From the NCBI GenBank assembly GCA_902801585.1, contig CADCIU010000030.1, positions 1 to 33,972 of the forward strand: DNA of 33,972 bases. Direction: 5' to 3'. This document shows positions 28,302-33,972 of this stretch, in pieces (within the stretch, counting starts at the first letter, position 1; each line of letters opens with the position of its first letter). The position numbers were made by a program, and so were the translations under genes. The notes beneath the pieces were generated by a model that ran no database searches, was not told the origin of the DNA, and saw nothing but the letters and a program-made list of their open reading frames with translations. Source of the DNA: an uncultured Lachnospiraceae bacterium. Lineage in GTDB: Bacteria; Bacillota_A; Clostridia; Lachnospirales; Lachnospiraceae.

Positions 28302-31001
28302 GTGGCTAAACGCAGAAAAGCAAGCAGGCTTCTTGTGGACACGATCCGCGAGATCGTGCACACGAAAAAGCGCTTTCTGTCGCTGTTCGTGATGAGTCTG
28401 CTGGCCGTCGGGTTTCTCGCAGGCCTTCGCATGACAGCGCCGGACATGCAGTATACAGTGGACCGCTACTACGACCGGCAGCATTTCATGGATGTGCGGC
28501 TTGTCTCAATGCTCGGGCTCACGGAAGAAGACCTGAAGGCTGTTTCACAGCATCAGGGCGTGAGCGCGGCTGAGGGAAGCTGCTCTTTTGATGCACTTTT
28601 GGAGGAAGACAGCGTCAATGTGTTCTCGATCCCCGAGCAAATCAACCTTCTCGACCTGACAGACGGCCGGATGCCGCAGTCGCCGGACGAGTGCGTCACA
28701 GAAATCAAAATTTTGGAGACCACCCACAAGCAGATCGGCGACACGATCACCATCGACACCAAGGAATCCTTTGACAGCGCCCTGGGCGAGGACCCGCTCA
28801 GGCAGAACACCTCGGCATCTCATCCGGAAACCAATAAATCTACAAAGCACACTTACACGATCGTGGGCATCGTCCGCAGTCCTCTCTATATATCAAGAAC
28901 AAGAGCAAACTCCAGCGTGGGCAGCGGCAGCGTCAGCGGTTTTGTAGCCCTGCCAAAAGACTGCTTCACCCAGGATTATTATTCGTCGATCTATCTGAAA
29001 CTCGAAGGTCTGGATCAGTACAACTGCTACAGAGATGATGAATATCAGGAGAAAGTGGACGATTTCATTGATGCGCTGGAGCCTTTGGCCAAAGAGCGCG
29101 GAAGGATCCGCCGCGAACAGATCAGCAGTGATACGACGTTTACCGATATGATCGCCGCCCTGATCAAGGGAATCGCTGAGTCAGGCAGTGCAGCAGGCGG
29201 CGGGGAAGCCTTCTCCGGCTTGGAAGTTCCCTCCGGCGAGTGGTTCATCCTCAGCCGCGAGACGATCCGCAGCTATGTGGAGTTTTCCTCGGACGCGGAG
29301 AGAATGGGAAACCTGGCGGATGTCTTTCCGCTGATCTTTTTCCTTGTGGCAGCGCTCAGTTCACTCACTTCCATGACCAGAATGGTCGAAGACCACCGCT
29401 CTGAGATCGGTACACTGAAATCGCTGGGCTTTTCGACCTTTGCCATTTCCATCAAGTACATCGGCTATGCCCTGGCCGCAAGCCTGACAGGAGGCGGGGC
29501 GGGCCTCATCATCGGCTGCACGGCGCTCCCTGCGCTCATCTATTATGAATGGGGGATCCTCTATATTTTGCCAAAGCTGGAGATGAGCATTTCGCCGCTG
29601 GTTGCGCTCTATTCACTGGGATCCGCCATCCTCGCGACGGCCGGCGCTGCTTTTGCGGCCTGCTATGCGACTCTTCTGGCCAAACCGGCGGAGCTGCTGC
29701 GGCCCCGCGCCCCCAAGCCCGGCAAACGGATCTTCCTGGAATACATCGGAGCAGTCTGGAAGAGGCTCTCTTTTATCCAGAAGGTCAGCGTGCGCAACTT
29801 CTTCCGCTATAAAAAGCGCTTCTGGATGACGATCGCCGGTATCGCGGGCTGCACAGCGCTTCTGGTGACCGGCTATGGCCTGCGAGACTCGATCTTCGAC
29901 GTACTGACTTGGCAGTTCGACGACCTGATGCCCTACAATGCGACCATTTCCATCAGCAGCGACCTGACGCCATCGGATCGCGCGGACCTCATGGCAGCGC
30001 TGGAGGCGGAACCGGGGATCGCGTCCTTTGCCGGATGTTATGAGGGAACGATCAGTGTGCGAACCGATAAGGGTACTGTGGACAATGTGATCCTGAAGGC
30101 CTCCTCGGAATGGCGGCCTGCCGGAACGGATACCGATCCTGACGGCAATTATATCGATGATTACGTCAACCTCTATCCGCGCGCAGACGGCCTGCGCCGC
30201 TATGGCAAAATACCGCCCCTGCCCCGCCTTGCCCCCACGGACAGCACGATCATCATCGATGAGAAACTGAGCGACCGCCTGGGCATTTCGGAGGGCGACA
30301 CGGTCGCTCTCGTGGACGACGAAGTGGAGTACGAGGCGGTCGTCGGCGGCATCTGCGAGAACTATGTCAACCACCATATTTACATGACTTCTTCCTACTA
30401 CAAGAAGCTCTTCGGCATCAAGCCTGCGAACAATCTTCTGATGGTCAAAACGGCGGATGCGTCATCCGAATCTGCGGAAGAAACATCTCTCGATCTCAGC
30501 CCTCAGGCTGTTGCAAAGCGCGTTTCCGAGATCAAAGGCGTTGTGACCTACAGCCGCATCGATGAGACCCGCGACCACTTCGAGGAGAGTATGAAGAGTC
30601 TGGACATCGTGGTCTGGATCATTATTTTCGCAGCAGCTATGCTGGCATTCCTTGTGCTGTTCAATCTCACGAATATTAATGTGACGGAACGCGTCCGCGA
30701 ACTTGCCACGCTCAAAGTGCTGGGGTTCTATGACGGTGAGACCGCATCTTATGTGTATCGAGAGAACATGGTCCTGACGCTGTTGGGAGCGCTGCTCGGC
30801 ATGTATGCCGGTAAGTGGCTGCACCGCTGGCTGATCGGAACGATCGAGATGGAGTATATGATCTTCGGGCACGGACTACATGGCCGCAGTTATTTGTATG
30901 CTGTTGTATTGACCGCGGTCTTTTCGCTTTCTGTGAACTTTTTCTCTTATTTTTACATCCGAAAGATCGACATGGTCGAATCGCTCAAATCGGTGGAGTA
31001 G
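28302..31001 (+). CDS. FtsX-type ABC transporter permease, two-domain
   Basis: 899-residue permease of the MacB/FtsX class. An N-terminal helix (about 25-43) leads to an external domain, then a first FtsX core (about 330-470, with SSLTSMTRMVEDHRSEIGTL), a second helix near 510-530, a second external domain and a final FtsX core (about 760-895, with NLTNINVTERVRELATLKVL). These permeases move lipids or peptides or transmit force, powered by a separate ATPase; none is encoded beside it here. The start is GTG at 28302, with AAAGGAG about ten bases upstream. A clear promoter for the next gene begins 17 bases after the stop. Confidence 0.88.
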   Translation: MAKRRKASRLLVDTIREIVHTKKRFLSLFVMSLLAVGFLAGLRMTAPDMQYTVDRYYDRQHFMDVRLVSMLGLTEEDLKAVSQHQGVSAAEGSCSFDALLEEDSVNVFSIPEQINLLDLTDGRMPQSPDECVTEIKILETTHKQIGDTITIDTKESFDSALGEDPLRQNTSASHPETNKSTKHTYTIVGIVRSPLYISRTRANSSVGSGSVSGFVALPKDCFTQDYYSSIYLKLEGLDQYNCYRDDEYQEKVDDFIDALEPLAKERGRIRREQISSDTTFTDMIAALIKGIAESGSAAGGGEAFSGLEVPSGEWFILSRETIRSYVEFSSDAERMGNLADVFPLIFFLVAALSSLTSMTRMVEDHRSEIGTLKSLGFSTFAISIKYIGYALAASLTGGGAGLIIGCTALPALIYYEWGILYILPKLEMSISPLVALYSLGSAILATAGAAFAACYATLLAKPAELLRPRAPKPGKRIFLEYIGAVWKRLSFIQKVSVRNFFRYKKRFWMTIAGIAGCTALLVTGYGLRDSIFDVLTWQFDDLMPYNATISISSDLTPSDRADLMAALEAEPGIASFAGCYEGTISVRTDKGTVDNVILKASSEWRPAGTDTDPDGNYIDDYVNLYPRADGLRRYGKIPPLPRLAPTDSTIIIDEKLSDRLGISEGDTVALVDDEVEYEAVVGGICENYVNHHIYMTSSYYKKLFGIKPANNLLMVKTADASSESAEETSLDLSPQAVAKRVSEIKGVVTYSRIDETRDHFEESMKSLDIVVWIIIFAAAMLAFLVLFNLTNINVTERVRELATLKVLGFYDGETASYVYRENMVLTLLGALLGMYAGKWLHRWLIGTIEMEYMIFGHGLHGRSYLYAVVLTAVFSLSVNFFSYFYIRKIDMVESLKSVE

Positions 31002-31017
31002 AGTTTGTACCATTTAC

Positions 31018-31046
31018 TTGAAGCGAGTCTGAAAACACCTTATAAT
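31018..31046 (+). promoter_or_regulatory. Promoter of the coiled-coil/signal peptidase pair
   Basis: TTGAAG at 31018-31023 and TATAAT at 31041-31046 with 17 nt between. Confidence 0.72.
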
Positions 31047-31082
31047 TGGTCTGATTAAAAGAAGGAGATCTGTATTTCGGAT

Positions 31083-31427
31083 ATGGACGAGAAAAAGACA
31101 AAGAATAACAGCGAAAGTGCAAAAGACGGAAAGAGAAATACAGGTGAAGGACCGGGAAGCGGCTTCAGGAGAATCGAGAGCATGTTTGGGTCTATACGGG
31201 GTTCCTCGAAGAGCGAAGGCGATCTGAATAAGGACCTGCACAAGCTCACCAGGACGGAACTTCTGGAGATGCTGGTCGATGAGACCAAGGAAGCGGACAG
31301 GCTTCGTCTCGAGAACCGCCGGCTGAAGAAAGAGCTGGCAAGATGCAGGGAAGACCTGGACAAGACAGCCTCTCTCGACATCGTGATCCGCAGACTGGAG
31401 GAGATCGCAGACCGCGCAGGCAGATGA
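31083..31427 (+). CDS. Small coiled-coil protein of unknown function
   Basis: 114 residues: a polar, Gly/Ser-rich N-terminal half and a C-terminal coiled coil (from about residue 55, LTRTELLEMLVDETKEADRL, to the end) rich in Leu/Glu/Arg heptads. No signal peptide or membrane helix is present. AAGGAGA (31062-31068) is far from ATG 31083 (about 14 bases); an ATT codon in frame at 31074 is better spaced, so a rare ATT start is possible. The last codons are part of a 41-bp tandem duplication that runs into the signal peptidase gene. It may assist secretion, based only on its position before signal peptidase I. Confidence 0.7.
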   Translation: MDEKKTKNNSESAKDGKRNTGEGPGSGFRRIESMFGSIRGSSKSEGDLNKDLHKLTRTELLEMLVDETKEADRLRLENRRLKKELARCREDLDKTASLDIVIRRLEEIADRAGR

Positions 31428-31466
31428 TCCGCAGACCTGAAGAGATCGCAGACCGCACGGGCAGAT
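31385..31466. repeat. 41-bp tandem duplication across a gene end
   Basis: Units 31385-31425 and 31426-31466 begin GATCCGCAGAC and agree at 36 of 41 positions; a third partial unit begins GATCTGCA at 31467. The first copy encodes the last residues of the coiled-coil protein; the stop codon spans the boundary into copy two. Confidence 0.85.
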
Positions 31467-31485
31467 GATCTGCATGGAGGGAAGA

Positions 31486-32136
31486 TTGAGCGACGAGAAG
31501 AAGATTCCGGAAGCAGAACAGAATATAAAGGGACAGGAACACACGCCGGATGACGCCAACAAACGTAAGCGCCCAAGACCGGAACTCTCAGAATTGGAAG
31601 AAGAGCTGAAGAGAGAGCGGTACAAGAGAAGATACAGGAACACAATACGGAGTACCGTCTTTACGCTCATTACCGTCGCAGCCGTCGCCATTCTGATCGC
31701 AACACTGTGGATGCCGGTCCTGCAGATCTACGGCTCATCGATGACGCCTACACTTTCAGACGGCGACATCGTCGTATCGAAGAAGGCCGGCCGCTTTGAG
31801 CAGGGAGATATCATAGCCTTCTATTATAACAACAGGCTTTTGGTAAAACGCTGCATCGCGGGCCCCGGCGACTTAGTGGATATCGACAAGGACGGATACG
31901 TATACGTCAACGGCGAGCAGCTCGATGAACCGTATGTGGACGAGCACGCTTTCGGCGAGACCAACATAGAGCTCCCCTATCAGGTGCCCGAGAGCAGGAT
32001 CTTTGTTATGGGAGATCACAGAGCGGCCTCCATCGACTCGCGGAACGCGGCGGTCGGATGCATTGCCGCAGACCAGATCGTCGGGGAACTTGTGTTTAAG
32101 GTATGGCCGGTGAAAGCTTTCGGCCCGGTGAAATAA
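31486..32136 (+). CDS. lepB: Signal peptidase I
   Basis: 216-residue type I signal peptidase that cleaves Sec/Tat signal peptides at the outer face of the membrane. A charged, Lys/Arg/Glu-rich cytoplasmic tail (1-52) precedes one membrane helix (about 55-78). The catalytic Ser is S85 in YGSSMTPTL, the general-base Lys is K121 in VKRCIAGPGD, and the conserved GDHRAASIDSR box (177-187) follows. The start TTG at 31486 is chosen because GGAGGG lies five bases upstream; an ATG at 31465 lies inside the duplicated segment without a ribosome site. The catalytic dyad is intact. No clear terminator follows. The 32137-32335 stretch is AT-rich and shows no gene. Confidence 0.9.
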   Translation: MSDEKKIPEAEQNIKGQEHTPDDANKRKRPRPELSELEEELKRERYKRRYRNTIRSTVFTLITVAAVAILIATLWMPVLQIYGSSMTPTLSDGDIVVSKKAGRFEQGDIIAFYYNNRLLVKRCIAGPGDLVDIDKDGYVYVNGEQLDEPYVDEHAFGETNIELPYQVPESRIFVMGDHRAASIDSRNAAVGCIAADQIVGELVFKVWPVKAFGPVK

Positions 32137-32335
32137 CAGAAAAATAACAGTGAAGTGATATCAGAAATGACGCCGGAAATGATATCCGTTAAATTTATAA
32201 AAAAAATGTGTTACCTTTTCTGTTTTTTTGCGTATGTAATAGTAGAGGGAAAAAACAAACTAAAAACAAATTAAGACAAGATACATTTGTGATTCCCGCC
32301 TGCAATAACACAGAAAGTTTTATACTACGAGTTTA

Positions 32336-32364
32336 ATGACAGCCTAAGCAATAAGTGCTATAGT
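32336..32364 (+). promoter_or_regulatory. Promoter of a short transcript
   Basis: ATGACA at 32336-32341 and TATAGT at 32359-32364 with a 17-nt spacer. Transcription would run through the 32408 ORF to the terminator at 32608. Confidence 0.65.
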
Positions 32365-32407
32365 GAGCGTAGTAAAAAAAGGACTACAGGTCCGGAAAGG
32401 AGAGGCA

Positions 32408-32578
32408 ATGCTGCAGATACATTCAAACAGAATTGAAAATACATATCGCTTGTTTGATCTTCAGGGGACAGTTATGCCGACCGCCAAGCGCGCGGAATGG
32501 CTTATTTGTGTATGCCTTCATATGACCGGATCGAGTGGATGTCTGGAACCGGGCGCTTTATCGCCAGCCACGGAATAA
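32408..32578 (+). CDS. Small ORF of unknown function in a short transcription unit
   Basis: 56 codons. ATG at 32408 has a strong GGAAAGGAG about seven bases upstream, a promoter lies about 45 bases upstream and a terminator 30 bases after the stop. The protein begins MLQIHSNRIENTYRLFDLQG and shows no known domain, signal peptide or helix. A competing frame (32497-32715) runs through the terminator and lacks a ribosome site. It may be a real small protein, or the transcript may act as RNA. Confidence 0.5.
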   Translation: MLQIHSNRIENTYRLFDLQGTVMPTAKRAEWLICVCLHMTGSSGCLEPGALSPATE

Positions 32579-32607
32579 CCAGATCGATAGCAGTGATTAA
32601 TGCTGAG

Positions 32608-32645
32608 AAAGCCGCTTGTCCGAAAAGACAAGCGGCTTTTGTATT
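32608..32645 (+). terminator. Terminator of the short transcript
   Basis: AAAGCCGCTTGTC and GACAAGCGGCTTT form a 13-bp perfect stem with loop CGAAAA, followed by TTTTGTATTT. Confidence 0.88.
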
Positions 32646-32695
32646 TCCTGAGAATAAGAAGACTGAGATTACAGTAGAAAAAAGAGGAAAATCAG

Positions 32696-32797
32696 ATGAG
32701 AAAGCTCTATTTTGACATTCACCGCGCGATCCTGAACCCCTCAGGGGAGATAAGTAAGGATGAACCGAATGGAAAAGTAATAAAAGAGGCAGTATGA
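32696..32797 (+). CDS. 33-codon small ORF
   Basis: ATG at 32696 follows AGAGGAAAATCAG; the frame reads MRKLYFDIHRAILNPSGEIS and ends at TGA 32795-32797. Its composition looks protein-like but homology cannot be judged here. It stands 45 bases before the HTH regulator and may be its leader ORF. Confidence 0.35.
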   Translation: MRKLYFDIHRAILNPSGEISKDEPNGKVIKEAV

Positions 32798-32805
32798 CCG
32801 GCCCC

Positions 32806-32832
32806 CTGTGTGCCGGTGCTGCCGGCATACAG
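32806..32832 (+). promoter_or_regulatory. Hairpin next to the HTH gene's ribosome site
   Basis: CTGTGTGCCGG (32806-32816) pairs with CCGGCATACAG (32822-32832): eleven pairs, one G-U, loop TGCTG. The 3' arm overlaps the first bases of the AGGAGG at 32831-32836. There is no U-tract, so translational control or mRNA protection is likelier than termination. Confidence 0.6.
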
Positions 32833-32842
32833 GAGGTGCGGT

Positions 32843-33091
32843 ATGATGAATTTCCCTATGGTCAACACTGTCGCTACCGGACAGAACATCAACCGTATGC
32901 GTATCGGAGCAGGTATGACTGTGAGGGATATGCAGGAGGTGTTTGGTTTCACAACTCCTCAGGCAATCTACAAGTGGATCCACGGAACAGCTATGCCTAC
33001 GATCGACAACATGGTGATCTTGGCTGCAATGTTCGACGTAACGGTGGATGAGATCATCGCAGTCGATATGATCGACATGGAGTGCGGTTAA
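32843..33091 (+). CDS. Small helix-turn-helix (Cro/CI-type) regulator
   Basis: 82 residues, essentially one HTH domain: GQNINRMRIGAGMTVRDM (13-30) then EVFGFTTPQAIYKWIHG (32-48), with the recognition helix at about 38-46 and supporting helices to residue 75. It is predicted to bind DNA, probably as a dimer. GGAGGTG at 32832-32838 precedes ATG 32843 and ATG 32846; the second gives better spacing. The gene follows a stable hairpin and precedes a tRNA cluster. It resembles small regulators common in mobile or accessory DNA, but also in clostridial chromosomes. Confidence 0.82.
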   Translation: MMNFPMVNTVATGQNINRMRIGAGMTVRDMQEVFGFTTPQAIYKWIHGTAMPTIDNMVILAAMFDVTVDEIIAVDMIDMECG

Positions 33092-33187
33092 TGAATACAT
33101 GATTTATTAAAAATTGCATATAGGAAAACACAGACAGAAAAAACAAAGATAAAAATGCGGGCCGGGATCCGCCGGCCTGCACAATAC

Positions 33188-33259
33188 AGCTTCATAGTAT
33201 AACGGCGAGTACGCCGGACTGTCGCTCCGGAGGCGCGGGTTCGATTCCCGTTGAGGCTG
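33188..33259 (+). tRNA. tRNA-Asp (GTC)
   Basis: 72 nt. The acceptor stem AGCTTCA pairs with TGAGGCT (one G-U); the D arm is GTAT/GTAC with a GG-containing loop; the anticodon stem CCGGA/TCCGG holds loop CTGTCGC with GTC at 33221-33223; the T arm has TTCGATT. It starts with A1-T72, unusual for Asp, and has no encoded CCA. Confidence 0.8.
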
Positions 33260-33260
33260 C

Positions 33261-33333
33261 TGAGAATGTGGTGTAATGAGTAAGCACGCTGCGCTTGGGA
33301 CGCAGAGGCGCGGTTCGAATCCGACATTTTCAA
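33261..33333 (+). tRNA. tRNA-Pro (TGG), divergent
   Basis: Acceptor TGAGAAT/ATTTTCA (7 bp, one G-U) and anticodon stem CTGCG/CGCAG with loop CTTGGGA (TGG at 33296-33298) are good. The T stem has only three standard pairs around TTCGAAT and the D arm is poor and lacks the usual GG. It starts one base after tRNA-Asp. It may be a working non-canonical tRNA or a decaying one. Confidence 0.55.
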
Positions 33334-33363
33334 TCATCGTTAGAATATCGTCAGAAGAATATG

Positions 33364-33447
33364 TGACCCTCACAGCAATCAGTTAAATGGTAAAAATAAG
33401 CCTGTCACGCTTTAAATACGGTTCGAATCCGAAAATCAAAAGGGTCA
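33364..33447 (+). other. tRNA-like sequence, Asp-type anticodon loop, probably degenerate
   Basis: A D-loop-like AAATGGTAAAA, an anticodon loop CTGTCAC (GTC at 33404-33406) on a 4-bp stem and a T-loop TTCGAAT on CGG/CCG are present in the right order. The inner acceptor does not pair; an outer 7-bp helix TGACCCT/AGGGTCA encloses it with seven extra bases on each side. Not a normal tRNA. Confidence 0.4.
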
Positions 33448-33470
33448 TGGATCAGAAGGAGAAATGAGAG

Positions 33471-33635
33471 ATGATGAACACAATGATGACTATTATGAAC
33501 ACAAGCATTTTGATCTGCAAGAATAAAGAACACGAAGCGAAGCGATTCCGGGGAACCCGGAAACGTCTGTTAACTATACCCTTATCAGAAAAGCAGAGCA
33601 CCTTTGCAGCAGGGGGATCTTATATGGATGCATAA
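33471..33635 (+). CDS. 54-codon small ORF
   Basis: ATG at 33471 follows AAGGAG by nine bases. The product begins MMNTMMTIMNTSILICKNKE and then is basic (RFRGTRKRLL). It is followed by a small hairpin (GGATGCA/TGCATCC) and a terminator at 33668. No known domain. It might be a short peptide or part of a structured RNA. Confidence 0.4.
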   Translation: MMNTMMTIMNTSILICKNKEHEAKRFRGTRKRLLTIPLSEKQSTFAAGGSYMDA

Positions 33636-33667
33636 GTGCATCCGGATGTCCCGTACTGCAGACTCAG

Positions 33668-33704
33668 ACCGCTTTCCTGACCAAAGGGAAAGCGGTTTTC
33701 TTTA
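33668..33704 (+). terminator. Terminator between tRNA groups
   Basis: ACCGCTTTCC and GGAAAGCGGT form a 10-bp stem with a 9-nt loop, followed by TTTTCTTT. Confidence 0.85.
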
Positions 33705-33735
33705 TTTACAGAGCTGTTTATCAATAGATTTTTAT

Positions 33736-33808
33736 GGGTTACTCGTATAACGGTTATTATACCAGACTCTTAATCTGTGAGATCAGGGTTCGAATCCCTG
33801 GTGACCCA
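33736..33808 (+). tRNA. tRNA-Lys (CTT)
   Basis: Acceptor GGGTTAC/GTGACCC, T stem CAGGG/CCCTG with TTCGAAT, and anticodon loop CTCTTAA (CTT at 33769-33771). The anticodon stem is short (4 bp) and the junction to the D stem is a base tight. No encoded CCA. Confidence 0.78.
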
Positions 33809-33812
33809 TTAA

Positions 33813-33887
33813 CGCCCCATCGTACTAACGGAAGCAGGTTGCCACATTCTCAGTGTGGAGATACGGGTTCGAATCCCGTTGGGGTGT
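33813..33887 (+). tRNA. tRNA-Glu (CTC), weak D arm
   Basis: Acceptor CGCCCCA/TGGGGTG, anticodon stem CCACA/TGTGG with loop TTCTCAG (CTC at 33849-33851) and T stem ACGGG/CCCGT. The D stem is weak (best AAC/GTT). No encoded CCA. It follows tRNA-Lys after four bases. Confidence 0.68.
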
Positions 33888-33958
33888 GCGACGTGAAGTC
33901 GCTTAAGTTAACTGTTTGGCAGCAAAAGCCGACCAAACCAGCCATTCCGTTGGCTGAA

Positions 33959-33972
33959 GCCGGTGTTGCCGG
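33959..33972 (+). repeat. Truncated copy of the hairpin core seen before the HTH gene
   Basis: GCCGGTGTTGCCGG at the window end matches 32812-32825 at 13 of 14 positions. The sequence stops here, so whether another regulator follows is unknown. The 33888-33958 stretch holds short hairpins (GCGAC/GTCGC, CAGCCA/TGGCTG) and no gene. Confidence 0.45.

Noticed and set aside
32497..32715. Overlapping 72-codon frame starting at 32497
   Set aside because: It lacks a ribosome site and runs through the strong terminator at 32608-32645.

Overview
The window looks like a chromosomal stretch of a moderately GC-rich anaerobic Bacillota, most likely class Clostridia and plausibly Lachnospiraceae-like. This is inferred from gene content (split transketolase, lipoprotein NagZ, aldo/keto reductase with ferredoxin clusters, arylacetate-CoA ligase paired with an ACT protein, Ser/Thr kinases with HRDISPEN-type loops), strong Shine-Dalgarno sites with some TTG/GTG starts, and U-tract terminators. 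No species can be named from sequence alone.

Layout. 1-5300: a palindromic REP-like element, then a split transketolase, an EamA transporter, an RpiB-family isomerase, an MntP manganese exporter behind a structured leader, and a HAD phosphatase. 5300-9500: a possible gene remnant, an unrecognised membrane protein, lipoprotein NagZ and a second REP-like element. 9500-11650 (minus strand): an ACT-domain protein and a phenylacetate-CoA ligase preceded by a complete ribosome-mediated attenuator with a 30-residue leader peptide holding seven Phe codons. 11700-17040: a MATE exporter, a D-2-hydroxyacid dehydrogenase and two CNNM/CBS (CorC/HlyC-type) proteins in tandem. 17100-24900: an atypical soluble kinase, a NifX/His-Cys-linker/SlyD fusion, a secreted protein, and divergently an unrecognised helical protein followed by a membrane kinase with a large extracytoplasmic region. 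25000-32140: an SGNH-type membrane protein, a ferredoxin-type aldo/keto reductase, chorismate mutase, a PfpI protein, a large FtsX-type permease, a coiled-coil protein and signal peptidase I; three consecutive gaps carry related GC-rich hairpins. 32140-33972: an AT-rich region with short ORFs, a small HTH regulator and a cluster of tRNAs and tRNA-like sequences, several with poor D or T arms.

How parts may work together. Transketolase and the RpiB-family enzyme fit sugar-phosphate metabolism. The most striking element is the Phe attenuator: pairing of the Phe-codon segment with the stop-codon segment, an alternative antiterminator, and a terminator with seven U can all be drawn, so low Phe-tRNA charging should switch on phenylacetate activation. 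That logic fits use of phenylacetate as a precursor for phenylalanine (phenylacetyl-CoA to phenylpyruvate by reductive carboxylation, known in anaerobes) rather than degradation. The kinase genes, secreted protein and helical protein may form an envelope signalling locus, but this rests on proximity only. The tRNA-rich end resembles accessory or phage-type DNA, without a recognisable integrase or structural gene in view.
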